Source: Candidatus Anaerobiospirillum pullistercoris
GTDB taxonomy: Bacteria; Pseudomonadota; Gammaproteobacteria; Enterobacterales; Succinivibrionaceae
DNA length: 40,795 nt
Assembly (NCBI GenBank): GCA_019114785.1
Contig: DXEV01000217.1
Location: 1 to 40,795, forward strand
Reading direction: 5' to 3'
In this document: positions 23,160-31,077 of the stretch, in pieces
Numbering within the stretch: position 1 is the stretch's first letter
Layout of the letters: each line of letters opens with the position of its first letter
Translations under genes and position numbers: made by a program
Notes under the pieces: model-generated
The model's database searches: none
Seen by the model: only the letters and a program-made list of their open reading frames with translations
What the model was told of the DNA's origin: nothing

Positions 23160-23543
23160 GTGCTGAGCCTTGTCGCTTATCTCGTGGATGAAGCTAAGCT
23201 TTCGATAGAGCAGGCCTGTGATCTAATCGGTGTCAGTCGTAGCGGCTTCTATTTCTGGCATTACAGAGGGGATGATTGTGACGTGGATCGTCGCAAGATA
23301 TACAATCCAAATCGCAAGCCGCTGCCTTGGGCACTGCCACCAACGGTCGTAGAACAGATCAAGAGCGTTCTCAGTCGCCCTGAATATGCCGATATGAGCG
23401 TTCGTCAGATCTATTACAGCGAACTAGCTCAACATCGCAGATACTGCTCGTTGCGTACCATGAATCGCATTGCAGCTAAGATAAGAGAGCCTGACGAAGA
23501 GCTGCACTGGTGGAAGAAATTCCGTAAGAAGCCACAAGACTAG
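23160..23543 (+). CDS. IS3-like B'-half, DDE-less (array module 2)
   Basis: 127 aa from a GTG without a Shine-Dalgarno, in the -1 frame relative to 22537-23109 and open back to its A7 run, so it is probably made as an A-B' fusion by frameshifting. Content: LSLVAYLVDEAKLSIEQACD, LIGVSRSGFYFWHY (HTH like the start of IS3 OrfB), IYNPNRKPLPWALPP, then VEQIKSVLSRPEYADMSVRQ, SLRTMNRIAAKI, ending KFRKKPQD. The catalytic rve domain that should follow is absent. Confidence 0.6.
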   Translation: MLSLVAYLVDEAKLSIEQACDLIGVSRSGFYFWHYRGDDCDVDRRKIYNPNRKPLPWALPPTVVEQIKSVLSRPEYADMSVRQIYYSELAQHRRYCSLRTMNRIAAKIREPDEELHWWKKFRKKPQD

Positions 23544-23679
23544 TCCGCAAAGCTATTAATGCTTTCGACCTCAATACCCCAGCCTCTACAGCGAGAAACG
23601 CTCCGGAGGCTGGCCGAAGCTGGCCCAAAATCCGCTATGCAGTGGCTCGAACTCTTAACCAGTTCAGAGGAGGACAACT
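23544..23679 (+). repeat. Conserved 3' segment of array module 2
   Basis: Homologous to 22425-22536 and 24684-24795. It contains a CCAGCCTC ... GAGGCTGG pairing and ends in AACCAGTTCAGAGGAGG, which includes the ribosome binding site of module 3. Confidence 0.55.
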
Positions 23680-24252
23680 ATGGCAAAGAAAGCAAGAACT
23701 TCTTATGCCCCTGAGCTTAAGGCTGAAGTGATTCGGCTGATTCAGGATAAGTCGCTTACTATTGCGCAAGCATCGGAACAGTACGGCATTCCTGCTCCAA
23801 CGATCTACGCTTGGGTACCAAAGAATGGGCTGAAGAAGCTAAGTCGTAAGCAACTTCAGGCTATCCAGAGCCAGAAGATTCCACCTTGTCCTCACCTGTC
23901 AAATGTCTCTAGAGCAATTGAGAACAAACTGGTGGCAACAGCTATGGCAGATGGCTTTGAGGATCGTGATTTTTGTGAGCTTTGCCGCAAACACTCAGTA
24001 CAAGTAGACGATGTCCGTCAGATTGTGGATTGGGGCAATAAGTATGGTGGCCAAGGCTTAGGCTTCACAGGCGCTCTTGAGGTATCTGTTTCTGCGCTGC
24101 AGCAACAAATAAAGGAATTGAGCGATACTGTTGCTGGGCAACAGGCGATCATATCTGAAATGGGCAAGTCCAAGGATCGACAACTCTCTGCTCTTGCTCA
24201 ATATGCGGAGCTCGTTCTCTCAAAAAAAGCCAAAGTGATCTACAAGGAGTAA
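23680..24252 (+). CDS. IS3-like A-half protein (array module 3)
   Basis: 190 aa, the nearest paralogue of 22537-23109 (same length; start MAKKARTSYAPELKAEVIRL, same LCRKHSVQVDDVRQIVDWGN block and GGQGLGFTGALEVSVS). ATG with AGGAGG upstream. The A7 run is at 24222-24228. Modules 2 and 3 are offset by 1143 bases, with long identical stretches, so this duplication is younger than the split from module 1. Confidence 0.65.
   Translation: MAKKARTSYAPELKAEVIRLIQDKSLTIAQASEQYGIPAPTIYAWVPKNGLKKLSRKQLQAIQSQKIPPCPHLSNVSRAIENKLVATAMADGFEDRDFCELCRKHSVQVDDVRQIVDWGNKYGGQGLGFTGALEVSVSALQQQIKELSDTVAGQQAIISEMGKSKDRQLSALAQYAELVLSKKAKVIYKE
24222..24228 (+). promoter_or_regulatory. A7 slippery run, candidate -1 frameshift (module 3)
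   Basis: TCA AAA AAA GCC, same position and downstream stem as in module 2. Confidence 0.5.
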
Positions 24253-24302
24253 AAGCTAGCTCGAGCAACTCTAGCTCTGAGCCTCCTGTAGATCACAAAA
24301 CT

Positions 24303-24683
24303 GTGCTGAGCCTTGTCGCTTATCTCGTGGATGAAGCTAAGCTTTCGATAGAGCAGGCCTGTGATCTAATCGGTGTCAGTCGTAGCTCTTTCTATTTCTG
24401 GCAGTCCAAAGGGGATGATTGTGACGTGGATCGTCGCACGCTTCCCAACCCAAATCGCAAGCCACCTTGGGCACTGCCACAGAAGGACATAGAACAGGTT
24501 AAGAGCGTTCTCTGCCTCCCTGAATATGCAGATCTGAGCATTAAGCAAATCTACTATAAGGAGCTGGCCAAGGGTAGAAAGTACTGCTCTCTACGTACTA
24601 TGCAGCGTATTGCGGCTAAGATGAGAGATAATGGCGAGTATCAGCATAAGCTGAAACGTTACCGCAAGAAGCCGCAAGGCTAG
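24303..24683 (+). CDS. IS3-like B'-half, DDE-less (array module 3)
   Basis: 126 aa in the -1 frame relative to 23680-24252. The first ~33 residues (LSLVAYLVDEAKLSIEQACD, LIGVSRSSFYFW) are nearly identical to module 2. The following part is more diverged (PEYADLSIKQIYYKELAKGR, SLRTMQRIAAKM). It ends YRKKPQG-stop at the same point as modules 1 and 2. GTG start without a ribosome binding site. No DDE domain follows; 131 bases later the porin gene ends on the other strand. Confidence 0.6.
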   Translation: MLSLVAYLVDEAKLSIEQACDLIGVSRSSFYFWQSKGDDCDVDRRTLPNPNRKPPWALPQKDIEQVKSVLCLPEYADLSIKQIYYKELAKGRKYCSLRTMQRIAAKMRDNGEYQHKLKRYRKKPQG

Positions 24684-24795
24684 TGACGCTCTCAACCGCA
24701 ATAGCCCGCTACTACAGCGGGGAAAGCTCCCGAATCTGGCCAGAGATAGCCAAAGAATATGCTGTGCAGCGGCTAAAGCTCTCAACCAGTTCGGG
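24684..24795 (+). repeat. Conserved 3' segment of array module 3 with hairpin
   Basis: Third copy of the module tail. It includes CCCGCT, loop ACTAC, AGCGGG (24705-24721) and ends in CAACCAGTTC. The duplicated unit stops just before the porin gene. Confidence 0.55.
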
Positions 24796-24813
24796 ACATT
24801 GCGAGGAGCTCAC

Positions 24814-26136
24814 TTACTTAAGGAAATTGAGATCGTAACGGAAGCCCATCTTCACATCCCAGTATTGGAGATGGTCTCCGTACTCACTGCCTGGACGGTT
24901 TTCGATGGCTCGATTAAACGAGAGGTAAGCCAATAAGCCCGCCAAAGGCCCGCTCTTTGGCATATAAACGGCTGCGATGTTGAAGTCGTAACCATCGATC
25001 GGCACCTGTTTAGACTTGTCCTCATAGCCATGGCTATAGATTGGAGCAATCATCAGTCTGAAGTCATATGGCAGCTTAAAAGCAGTGGTCAGCTGGTAGA
25101 TCTGCATCTCCTCAAAGTTATTAGGGATGGTGTTGTTGAATGGATCACCAATATCAGGGTCATACACCTGTCCCATGGTCTTGTGGTCGAGATAGGCTGC
25201 ACTAAAGCCGATACTACCCCAATCGCTGTGGTACATGATCGAGCCTTTAAAGAGATTGGCGGTACCATCAGGCCAGCTACGCATAGCCAGCTCTTTGGTA
25301 TCACCCTTAGCCTCTACATAGCCATAGCGCAGCTCAGTGGTGATCTTCTTTCCTTGACCCAAGTTAAAGCTGTTTTCCAGCTGAGTCATGACCTGAGTCT
25401 GCACATCCTCTTGGTATCCACCACCAGTAGACCAGCGCCAATTGTCACCATAGAAGCTCACAGCTAAGATGTTATTAGCTTTTTGCTCGTCATAATCCAT
25501 CGAGGCCGGATTGAACACACCTTCATTACGGAAACCACCCTGCATAGCGCTGGCAGCAATGAAGATCTCATTACGCCATACGGCCCAGATATCCATGAAG
25601 TCAGTTGGGGTCAGGTATAAGAGCACACCTTGAGAGGCCGAAGGCAGTGGACGATTGGAGTTAGCGGTCAGTACAGGCACATAGTATGGCAAAGCTCCAT
25701 AGTCATGATCCGTGATGAATCTACCAGCCTTGATCAGACCATAGTCACCCAGCTTAAACTTCAGTGCAGCAGTGGCATAACCAAAGCTATCGCGATCGTG
25801 TAAGTACAAACGAGTATAGAAGTTAGGATCCTCGTCGATACGCTGCGTCCAGAATCCACCTGCCTCTACACCAACCACATCGTTAAGCCAACCAGAGTCG
25901 TACTCCAGCAAAAAGCTTTGTACCCAAGCGTAGACAGAGCCATACTCTTCACCTGAGCTTGGTTTTTGGGCACGACGAAAGTCGTTTCTTAAGCGAAGAC
26001 GTAATTGCTGCTCGGTATCGACATAGGCATTAGCAGCCTGTGCTGTTGCTACTACGGTTGAACAAGACCAAGCGGCTAGGCATACAGCAGTGCCCGCCCC
26101 TAAAGCTTTTAGACTACGCAGATTCAACTTCGACAC
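24814..26136 (-). CDS. OprD-family outer-membrane porin
   Basis: This is a predicted substrate-selective 18-stranded porin for small acids or amino acids; substrate unknown. With the GTG at 26136 the protein starts VSKLNLRSLKALGAGTAVCL and has a Sec signal peptide ending ...VATAQA. OprD hallmarks: YDSGWLNDVVGVEAGGFW near residue 80, KAGRFITDHDYGALPYYVPV with L-TANSNRPLPSASQGVLLY near 135-175, and repeated amphipathic strands (LAVSFYGDNWRWSTGGGYQE, KITTELRYGYVEA) up to the end YDLNFLK. An open frame extends to 26235 but the extra 33 residues would bury the signal peptide and have no ribosome binding site. The LGAGTA codons of the signal peptide hold a one-mismatch copy of the 13-base motif. 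Confidence 0.75.
   Translation of the reverse strand: MSKLNLRSLKALGAGTAVCLAAWSCSTVVATAQAANAYVDTEQQLRLRLRNDFRRAQKPSSGEEYGSVYAWVQSFLLEYDSGWLNDVVGVEAGGFWTQRIDEDPNFYTRLYLHDRDSFGYATAALKFKLGDYGLIKAGRFITDHDYGALPYYVPVLTANSNRPLPSASQGVLLYLTPTDFMDIWAVWRNEIFIAASAMQGGFRNEGVFNPASMDYDEQKANNILAVSFYGDNWRWSTGGGYQEDVQTQVMTQLENSFNLGQGKKITTELRYGYVEAKGDTKELAMRSWPDGTANLFKGSIMYHSDWGSIGFSAAYLDHKTMGQVYDPDIGDPFNNTIPNNFEEMQIYQLTTAFKLPYDFRLMIAPIYSHGYEDKSKQVPIDGYDFNIAAVYMPKSGPLAGLLAYLSFNRAIENRPGSEYGDHLQYWDVKMGFRYDLNFLK
26088..26100 (-). repeat. Dispersed motif, variant copy inside porin signal-peptide codons
   Basis: CAGTGCCCGCCCC, one mismatch. It encodes Gly-Ala-Gly-Thr-Ala in the signal peptide; the only copy inside an intact coding region. 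Confidence 0.5.
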
Positions 26137-26651
26137 TACAACATTCTCTTCGCTCTTTGCCAGACACCAAGACACAAATCCATTAAGGGCCCATAAGGCT
26201 TGCCCTGCATGCGACTTCCTTATAGGGTTTACCACTGCACCAGAAATTCAGGCCATTAATCCCTCCTAACCCAACTGTAACCCTGCTTGGTATTACTACC
26301 CTGTACCCTGTGGCCTAAGAGCAATCACTTCTGAGCACACGTAATTTAGCGTGATCTAGGTAAGCTATAGGCCAGTGACAAAAATTATTCCGCTTAGTTT
26401 ACCCTAGATACTCGAAAAATCTGAGTTTCCATGCAAATTAAATACAAAAAAGCTTCAAATGTATGGATATGGTGCAAGGGCTCTCTGATTCCTAGCTCTC
26501 AACGGCCTTTTGCTGCCTAGGTATATGGTGCAACCACCTTACTCAATATCAAGCTCAGCTCAGCTCAGCACAGCTAGGCAGGCGTCGAGTTTTGCCGGTT
26601 TTATAACCATATGAATCTAGCGTCTAAGTAGGTCAGGTAGCGTTAATGAAA

Positions 26652-26664
26652 GGGGCGGGCGCTA
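26652..26664 (+). repeat. Dispersed motif, near-exact copy
   Basis: GGGGCGGGCGCTA, last base differs. Intergenic. Confidence 0.7.
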
Positions 26665-26875
26665 CTATTGCGAGCAAGCTTGGCGAATCTGAAGGCCACC
26701 AAAGCCAAGGAAGATAAGGCCTCTAAGGCCGCTAAGGCTAAGGCCACAATTGAGGCAGTCTGTCCTTGAAAGTCCCAGCGGAGCTTTGCGCAAATTCTGC
26801 AAAACCTCTGCTAAAAATGTGTTTAAGGCTGATACTTTAGACTGAGTTTCCGTGCAAGATCTGACAATGTGTTCA

Positions 26876-26903
26876 TTGACAAGGCGTGTGACTGTGCTAA
26901 GTT
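26876..26903 (+). promoter_or_regulatory. Sigma70-type promoter candidate for MFS gene
   Basis: TTGACA (26876-26881), 16-base spacer, TAAGTT (26898-26903). The -35 is perfect, the -10 weak. It would give a leader of about 140 bases. Confidence 0.4.
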
Positions 26904-26950
26904 AGACTCCAATACAACTTGGTTAACTTTGGTTTTGGCAAAAACAACGT

Positions 26951-26970
26951 TAAGCACCGTAAGGTGCTTG
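26951..26970 (+). promoter_or_regulatory. Leader hairpin with GTAA tetraloop
   Basis: TAAGCACC, GTAA, GGTGCTTG: a 7-bp stem plus a wobble pair in the MFS leader. A further GGCA/TGCC pair followed by TTTTT (near 27022-27039) just before the start codon could form a weak attenuator. Confidence 0.35.
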
Positions 26971-27053
26971 GTCTGGCAGCTCTGCCTGCAATAACTACTG
27001 CGCCTGAGCGCTGTGGCTTTGGGCAGCTTGCCGCTTTTTGTTGGTATTTGCCT

Positions 27054-28301
27054 ATGTCTTCTACTGTTTCCAAACAGACGCAGATCGCGCTCTACATTGT
27101 CTTTGCCATCCTTATGATGGCTTTGGGCTCTTCGGATTCCTTGCGTGGCGTTTTTGCTCCAATCTTTGAGGAGCACTTCACCTTAAGCGCCAGTGACCTG
27201 TCTCTGATCATCACCGTCAGCTACGTCGGTAATCTGGTTTTCATGCTGCTCGGCACCAGAATTTCCGATGCCTTTGGCCTGCGTATGGTCTTTATTGCGA
27301 CCATGCTCCTCTGGATGGCGGCTTTAGCTCTCTATCTGCTCACCGATAACTTTATCTTGCTCTTAGGCGGAATGTTCTTTGCCATGGGCGCATCTACCCT
27401 ACTCAACATCATGTTGAACCTGATGTCGCCATTCCTCTTTGCCGCCCCTGGCATGATCCTCAATACCCTGTTCTTCACCCAAGGCATTGGTACTACCTTT
27501 ACCCAGAGCGTGATCAGCTCCTCGGTGGATTCCTTTGTCGACTGGAAGCTGGTAAACGGCACACTGCTGGTCATGGGAGCTGTGGCTGTATTGGCTTTTG
27601 CCTTCTTAAGCCGTGGTATTAAGGGCCTTAATCGCGATCACCTCAACGGCTCTAATGCCCCTACTGACACCGCTGGCTCAGATGCCACATCAGGATCCGC
27701 CCCAAAAGTCCGCTATTCAGAGATCTTACGTGCCCCTGCCTTCTGGTTCTTCTTCCTCTGTTTTGGCTGCTACTTCGTAGGCGAGCACGGCATCATGAAC
27801 TGGATGAACATCTACTTGATCCGTGGCCAAAACTTTACTGCCGCCGACGCCGCCGTATTCCCAGCTCTCTTCTTTGGTGGTATGACCTTAGGCCGTTTAC
27901 TGCTGTCTAAGCTAGTAGATAAGGCTGGCATCATGCGCAGCCTGCGTTTGTGCTTCATCTCCGGCACAGTGATCTACGTTATTGCCTTTGTCTTTGGTGG
28001 TAACGCTTACTACCTCTTTGCCCTTGCTGGCTTTATGCTCTCGATCATCTACCCTACCATGATGCTGAGCGTACAGCTGTATTTCCCTGCCTACAACGCC
28101 GCTACTGCCACTGGTGTGATCATGAGCGTGGCCACCATCTTTGATATCGTGTTCAATGTCGTGTTTGGCTATGTGATCGAGGCGGTGGGCTATGACATCT
28201 CTATGAGTCTGATGCCAATTGCTATGGTGCTTGCTACCGTGATCTTCTTAGTCTTCGAGCGCATGCGCAGCTTACGTCTTAAGGACGATCTGGGAAAATA
28301 G
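27054..28301 (+). CDS. Major facilitator superfamily transporter
   Basis: A 415-residue, 12-helix inner-membrane transporter. Helix 1 is IALYIVFAILMMALGSSDSL; the loop 2-3 signature is seen as GTRISDAFGLRMVF (G-x3-D-x2-G-x-R/K pattern) near 61-74; a soluble central loop rich in Ser/Thr/Asn/Asp lies between helices 6 and 7 (~190-220); helix 7 includes WFFFLCFGCYFVGEHG, and the second half has GRLLLSKLVDKAG. The repeated acidic helix-1 and helix-7 features recall the FucP/FHS sugar-proton symporters, but the substrate is not certain. The ATG at 27054 begins MSSTVSKQTQ right before helix 1; an upstream TTG at 26919 has no ribosome binding site. Confidence 0.8.
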   Translation: MSSTVSKQTQIALYIVFAILMMALGSSDSLRGVFAPIFEEHFTLSASDLSLIITVSYVGNLVFMLLGTRISDAFGLRMVFIATMLLWMAALALYLLTDNFILLLGGMFFAMGASTLLNIMLNLMSPFLFAAPGMILNTLFFTQGIGTTFTQSVISSSVDSFVDWKLVNGTLLVMGAVAVLAFAFLSRGIKGLNRDHLNGSNAPTDTAGSDATSGSAPKVRYSEILRAPAFWFFFLCFGCYFVGEHGIMNWMNIYLIRGQNFTAADAAVFPALFFGGMTLGRLLLSKLVDKAGIMRSLRLCFISGTVIYVIAFVFGGNAYYLFALAGFMLSIIYPTMMLSVQLYFPAYNAATATGVIMSVATIFDIVFNVVFGYVIEAVGYDISMSLMPIAMVLATVIFLVFERMRSLRLKDDLGK

Positions 28302-28326
28302 CAACTTAGCTCCCACATGCGCTGAA

Positions 28327-28380
28327 GCTGAGCCGTATGGCCGAAAACATACCGAAAACATGTGGTACATACGGCTCAGC
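28327..28380. terminator. 13-bp inverted repeat with tandem repeat in its loop, after MFS gene
   Basis: GCTGAGCCGTATG (28327-28339) pairs perfectly with CATACGGCTCAGC (28368-28380). The loop contains CCGAAAACAT twice in tandem. A second GCATACGGCCC follows at once and could pair alternatively with the left arm. 26 bases after the MFS stop; probable 3'-end structure. Confidence 0.55.
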
Positions 28381-28435
28381 GCATACGGCCCAAGCCAATG
28401 TTTTCATGGCTGCCCTTACTACACCCAAATAATAA

Positions 28436-28464
28436 AGGCCGTGACGGTTAAACCGCTACGGCCT
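28436..28464. terminator. Bidirectional terminator-like hairpin between convergent genes
   Basis: AGGCCGT ... ACGGCCT with an inner CGGTT/AACCG pairing. It lies between the ends of the MFS gene (+) and the aldo/keto reductase gene (-); short T-rich flank on the minus side. Confidence 0.55.
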
Positions 28465-28520
28465 CTGTTAGGGGATGTTACTGAGAGCTTTCTCAGCTCT
28501 AAGAGATTCTGCTTAAGTGC

Positions 28521-29528
28521 CTATTTGCGCGCAGTGATTTTGGTACCACCAAAGACGCCTGACATGGACATGTGCTCTAACTGCTGATTAATGCTTTGTA
28601 GCTCTTCAGCCTCGAGCTTAACTTCAGCGGCCTGAGCATTCTCACGCACACGCTGGAGATTACGTGTACCAGGAATTGGTACAATCCAAGGACGCTGAGC
28701 CATTACCCATGCTAAAGCGATCTGTGCAGGGGTAGCCTGCTTCTTAGCTGCCAGATCGGTTAATAGCTTTAACAGCTGGGCATTTTGCTCGTAACTCTCT
28801 GGCTGGAATTGAGTCATCGAAGCACGGTAATCGTTACTCTTATTAAAGTGGGAGTCCTTGGTGTACTGATTGGACAGCAAGCCATTGGCTAAAGGCGAGA
28901 AGGCAACAAAGCCGATTCCCAGCTCCTCGAGCAATGGGAACAAAGACTCATGCCAACGAGCCATCATGGAATAACGGTTCTGGATGGCGCTAATTGGGCA
29001 CACGGAATGGGCGCGACGAATATAGTCAGCTGGAGCCTCAGATACGCCCCAATACAGGATCTTGCCTTCTTTAATCAGATCCTTCATGGTCTCGGCCACA
29101 ACCTCTGGCTCAACCTTTGGATCAGGACGATGCTGGTAGTAGAGATCGATGTGATCGGTGTGCAGCCGTTGTAAGGAGCCCTCTATAGCCTTACGAATGT
29201 TCTCTGGACGGCTGTCAGGGATCACTGGATAAGGGGTAACGTCGGAGCTGGTATCAAACGTTAATCCACATTTAGTGGCAATGACCAGCTGATTACGATA
29301 TTCAGGTAAGATCTTGCCCAGCATATCCTCATTGTGATGAGGCTGCTCAGAAGTACCATAGACCTCAGCCGTATCCAAGAAAGTATGGCCCGCATCAATG
29401 GCTGCAACCACTACCTCTCGAAAATCATGCTCATTAAGGGCCGCACCATAAGCATGGCTTAAGCCCATACAACCAAAACCAATAGCTGAGACTTCTAGGC
29501 CCTGCTTGCCTAACTTACGCTTTTCCAT
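28521..29528 (-). CDS. Aldo/keto reductase (AKR13/YajO-like)
   Basis: An NADPH-dependent carbonyl reductase with a TIM-barrel fold, cytosolic. MEKRKLGKQGLEVSAIGFGC MGLS is the typical AKR13-type start (given here as two blocks). The catalytic tetrad is visible: Asp52 and Tyr57 in FLDTAEVYG, Lys86 in IATKCG, His133 in YYQHRPD. WGVSEAP and the C-terminal cofactor block IPGTRNLQRVRENAQA complete the signature. 335 aa is full length. The ATG has AGGG about 10 bases upstream. It follows the lipoprotein hydrolase gene on the same strand but a large hairpin separates them, so co-transcription is uncertain. Substrate unknown. Confidence 0.88.
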   Translation of the reverse strand: MEKRKLGKQGLEVSAIGFGCMGLSHAYGAALNEHDFREVVVAAIDAGHTFLDTAEVYGTSEQPHHNEDMLGKILPEYRNQLVIATKCGLTFDTSSDVTPYPVIPDSRPENIRKAIEGSLQRLHTDHIDLYYQHRPDPKVEPEVVAETMKDLIKEGKILYWGVSEAPADYIRRAHSVCPISAIQNRYSMMARWHESLFPLLEELGIGFVAFSPLANGLLSNQYTKDSHFNKSNDYRASMTQFQPESYEQNAQLLKLLTDLAAKKQATPAQIALAWVMAQRPWIVPIPGTRNLQRVRENAQAAEVKLEAEELQSINQQLEHMSMSGVFGGTKITARK

Positions 29529-29591
29529 GGGAATCTGTCCCTATTCCAAGAGCCCCAAACTGGGCTATACCAGTTTTACTCATGCACAAGC

Positions 29592-29668
29592 TCAGCTCTG
29601 CGCTGCGGCTGCTATGCAGCTATGCTGCGCTGCAGCCATGCTGTGCTGCAGCTATACAGCAGAGCTGA
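29592..29668. repeat. GCAGC-rich long hairpin between hydrolase and aldo/keto reductase genes
   Basis: TCAGCTCTGC (29592-29601) pairs perfectly with GCAGAGCTGA (29659-29668). The loop consists of repeated CTGCAGC/ATGCTG blocks that can fold further. T6 follows at 29675-29680 on the + strand, where no upstream gene is read; on the minus strand there is no T-run. Confidence 0.5.
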
Positions 29669-29691
29669 CTGTGCTTTTTTAGGCTGCGCTC

Positions 29692-30798
29692 TTATTGAGC
29701 CATGTGGTCTAAGCCCTTATCCTTGAGCCACTGCCACAGCATATCTGCTAACTGCACATTGTTTTCCTCAGCAAAGAGGAAATGACTGTTACCATTAATA
29801 CCGAGCTCTGGTAAGTGCACTACTGTAGCATCGCCGCCATGACGGTTAATGCAATCAGCAAAGAGACGAGCCATCTCTAAACGCACACGCCAGCTGTCCA
29901 TAGCCCAGTTATCACTTGGCTCGGTCGCAATATAATCACCGTAGTAGATCACAATTGGGATCTGAGTGAGCTTCTTAAAGTCCTCAAGAGGCACTGCGGT
30001 GGCGCTTAAAGCACCAAATGGACTGATGGTATCCAAAGGCTCTGGAACTTCACCTTCAGGGAAGACAAAACCGCTGCCTGGCTCGTAGGACACTACAGCC
30101 TTGACGTTGGAGCTCTGCATAGCAGTATGCCAGCCAGGGCCGCCACCTTGAGAGTGGGTGATTAAGATACCGCCACCGATCTGATCCATGAGAGCTGCCA
30201 TGCTGTGAGCAATCACCTGCTCATCATAGGCACCAGTATTTGGGGTGATCTGACGTAAGAATTGCTCTAATGCTCTCTCAGATTGTGGGAATTGGCTGTG
30301 AGCGTAGTATTCTGGCCATACGCCCATACGGAAATTGTCAAACCAGAACTGATCATCAGGAGTGGCCTTAATGGTTTCATCCACAGTGCTACGACCGGCA
30401 CGGCCACGACGAGGTTGATCTACAAGATAGGTGCTATAGCCATGACGCAAACCTAAAGTGGCAAAACCATCACGGCCATCTGGAGTGCTTTCCCAAGTCT
30501 TAGCAGACTGACCGGCACCGTGTAAGAACACTAAAGGCAATTCGCGATGCTGTGCAGGGATTTGATAGGTGACATAGGCATGATCACCATGCAGGGTTTG
30601 GCCTTGGCTCTTTAATGGCTGTTGGTGATCGTAAGTGCCTTTGGCTTGTTTGACTGATCCGCCAACAAAGAAGCTACCTTGGTCACTTAACACTAATAAA
30701 TTCTCAGCACCGGCATTCTGTGTCACTGGTGCTGTTTGGCTACATGCCGTGCATAACACCAGAGCTGTTGCCAGTAACGAGAGCTTGAGTTTTCCCAT
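29692..30798 (-). CDS. Alpha/beta-hydrolase lipoprotein
   Basis: A predicted membrane-anchored esterase/lipase-type enzyme. Residues 1-19 are a lipoprotein signal (LSLLATALVLCTAC, Cys19 lipidated; Cys at -3 is unusual). The alpha/beta fold shows an oxyanion HGAG (93-96), the nucleophile Ser216 in ITHSQGGGPG, the likely acid Glu239 in SYEPGSG, and the His in NGNSHFLF near 338. The DQPRRGRAGRS and FWFDNFRMG segments are typical of a hydrolase subgroup found in many Gram-negative genomes, of unknown substrate. 368 aa. The divergent neighbour is a phosphoesterase gene across a 279-base gap. Confidence 0.8.
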   Translation of the reverse strand: MGKLKLSLLATALVLCTACSQTAPVTQNAGAENLLVLSDQGSFFVGGSVKQAKGTYDHQQPLKSQGQTLHGDHAYVTYQIPAQHRELPLVFLHGAGQSAKTWESTPDGRDGFATLGLRHGYSTYLVDQPRRGRAGRSTVDETIKATPDDQFWFDNFRMGVWPEYYAHSQFPQSERALEQFLRQITPNTGAYDEQVIAHSMAALMDQIGGGILITHSQGGGPGWHTAMQSSNVKAVVSYEPGSGFVFPEGEVPEPLDTISPFGALSATAVPLEDFKKLTQIPIVIYYGDYIATEPSDNWAMDSWRVRLEMARLFADCINRHGGDATVVHLPELGINGNSHFLFAEENNVQLADMLWQWLKDKGLDHMAQ

Positions 30799-31077
30799 AG
30801 CCTAACATTCCATCTCTTCACGATAGATCAGCACTGAGCCTCTATGACACGCAACTAGCATTAGCGTGTAAGAGGCTCACACTGCGTTCTTAGCCAAAAG
30901 CTTAGATTATTGTCACCGCTGGGGCCATACCACCATCACGGCCAAACTAACCAAAATCACGGTTTAGCACTCTTTTCTTAGATCCAACAAGAGCTGCCTG
31001 CTATCCTATGCTGTAGCACCGCTAGGTAGCACTGGCAAGCTCTTATTGACGTTTTTGAGGGAATAGGAGGAGAGATC

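Larger units (their letters stand above)
26137..27053. other. Divergent intergenic region between porin and MFS genes
   Basis: No supported gene. It should hold the porin promoter (AT-rich stretch near 26400-26460), a motif variant at 26652, a Lys/Ala-coding remnant (KATKAKEDKASKAAKAKA, near 26690-26745), and the promoter and leader of the MFS gene. Confidence 0.45.

Noticed and set aside
21384-24683. The array as a complete, active insertion sequence
   Set aside because: No DDE/rve domain follows any module, and no terminal inverted repeats or target duplications were recognised.
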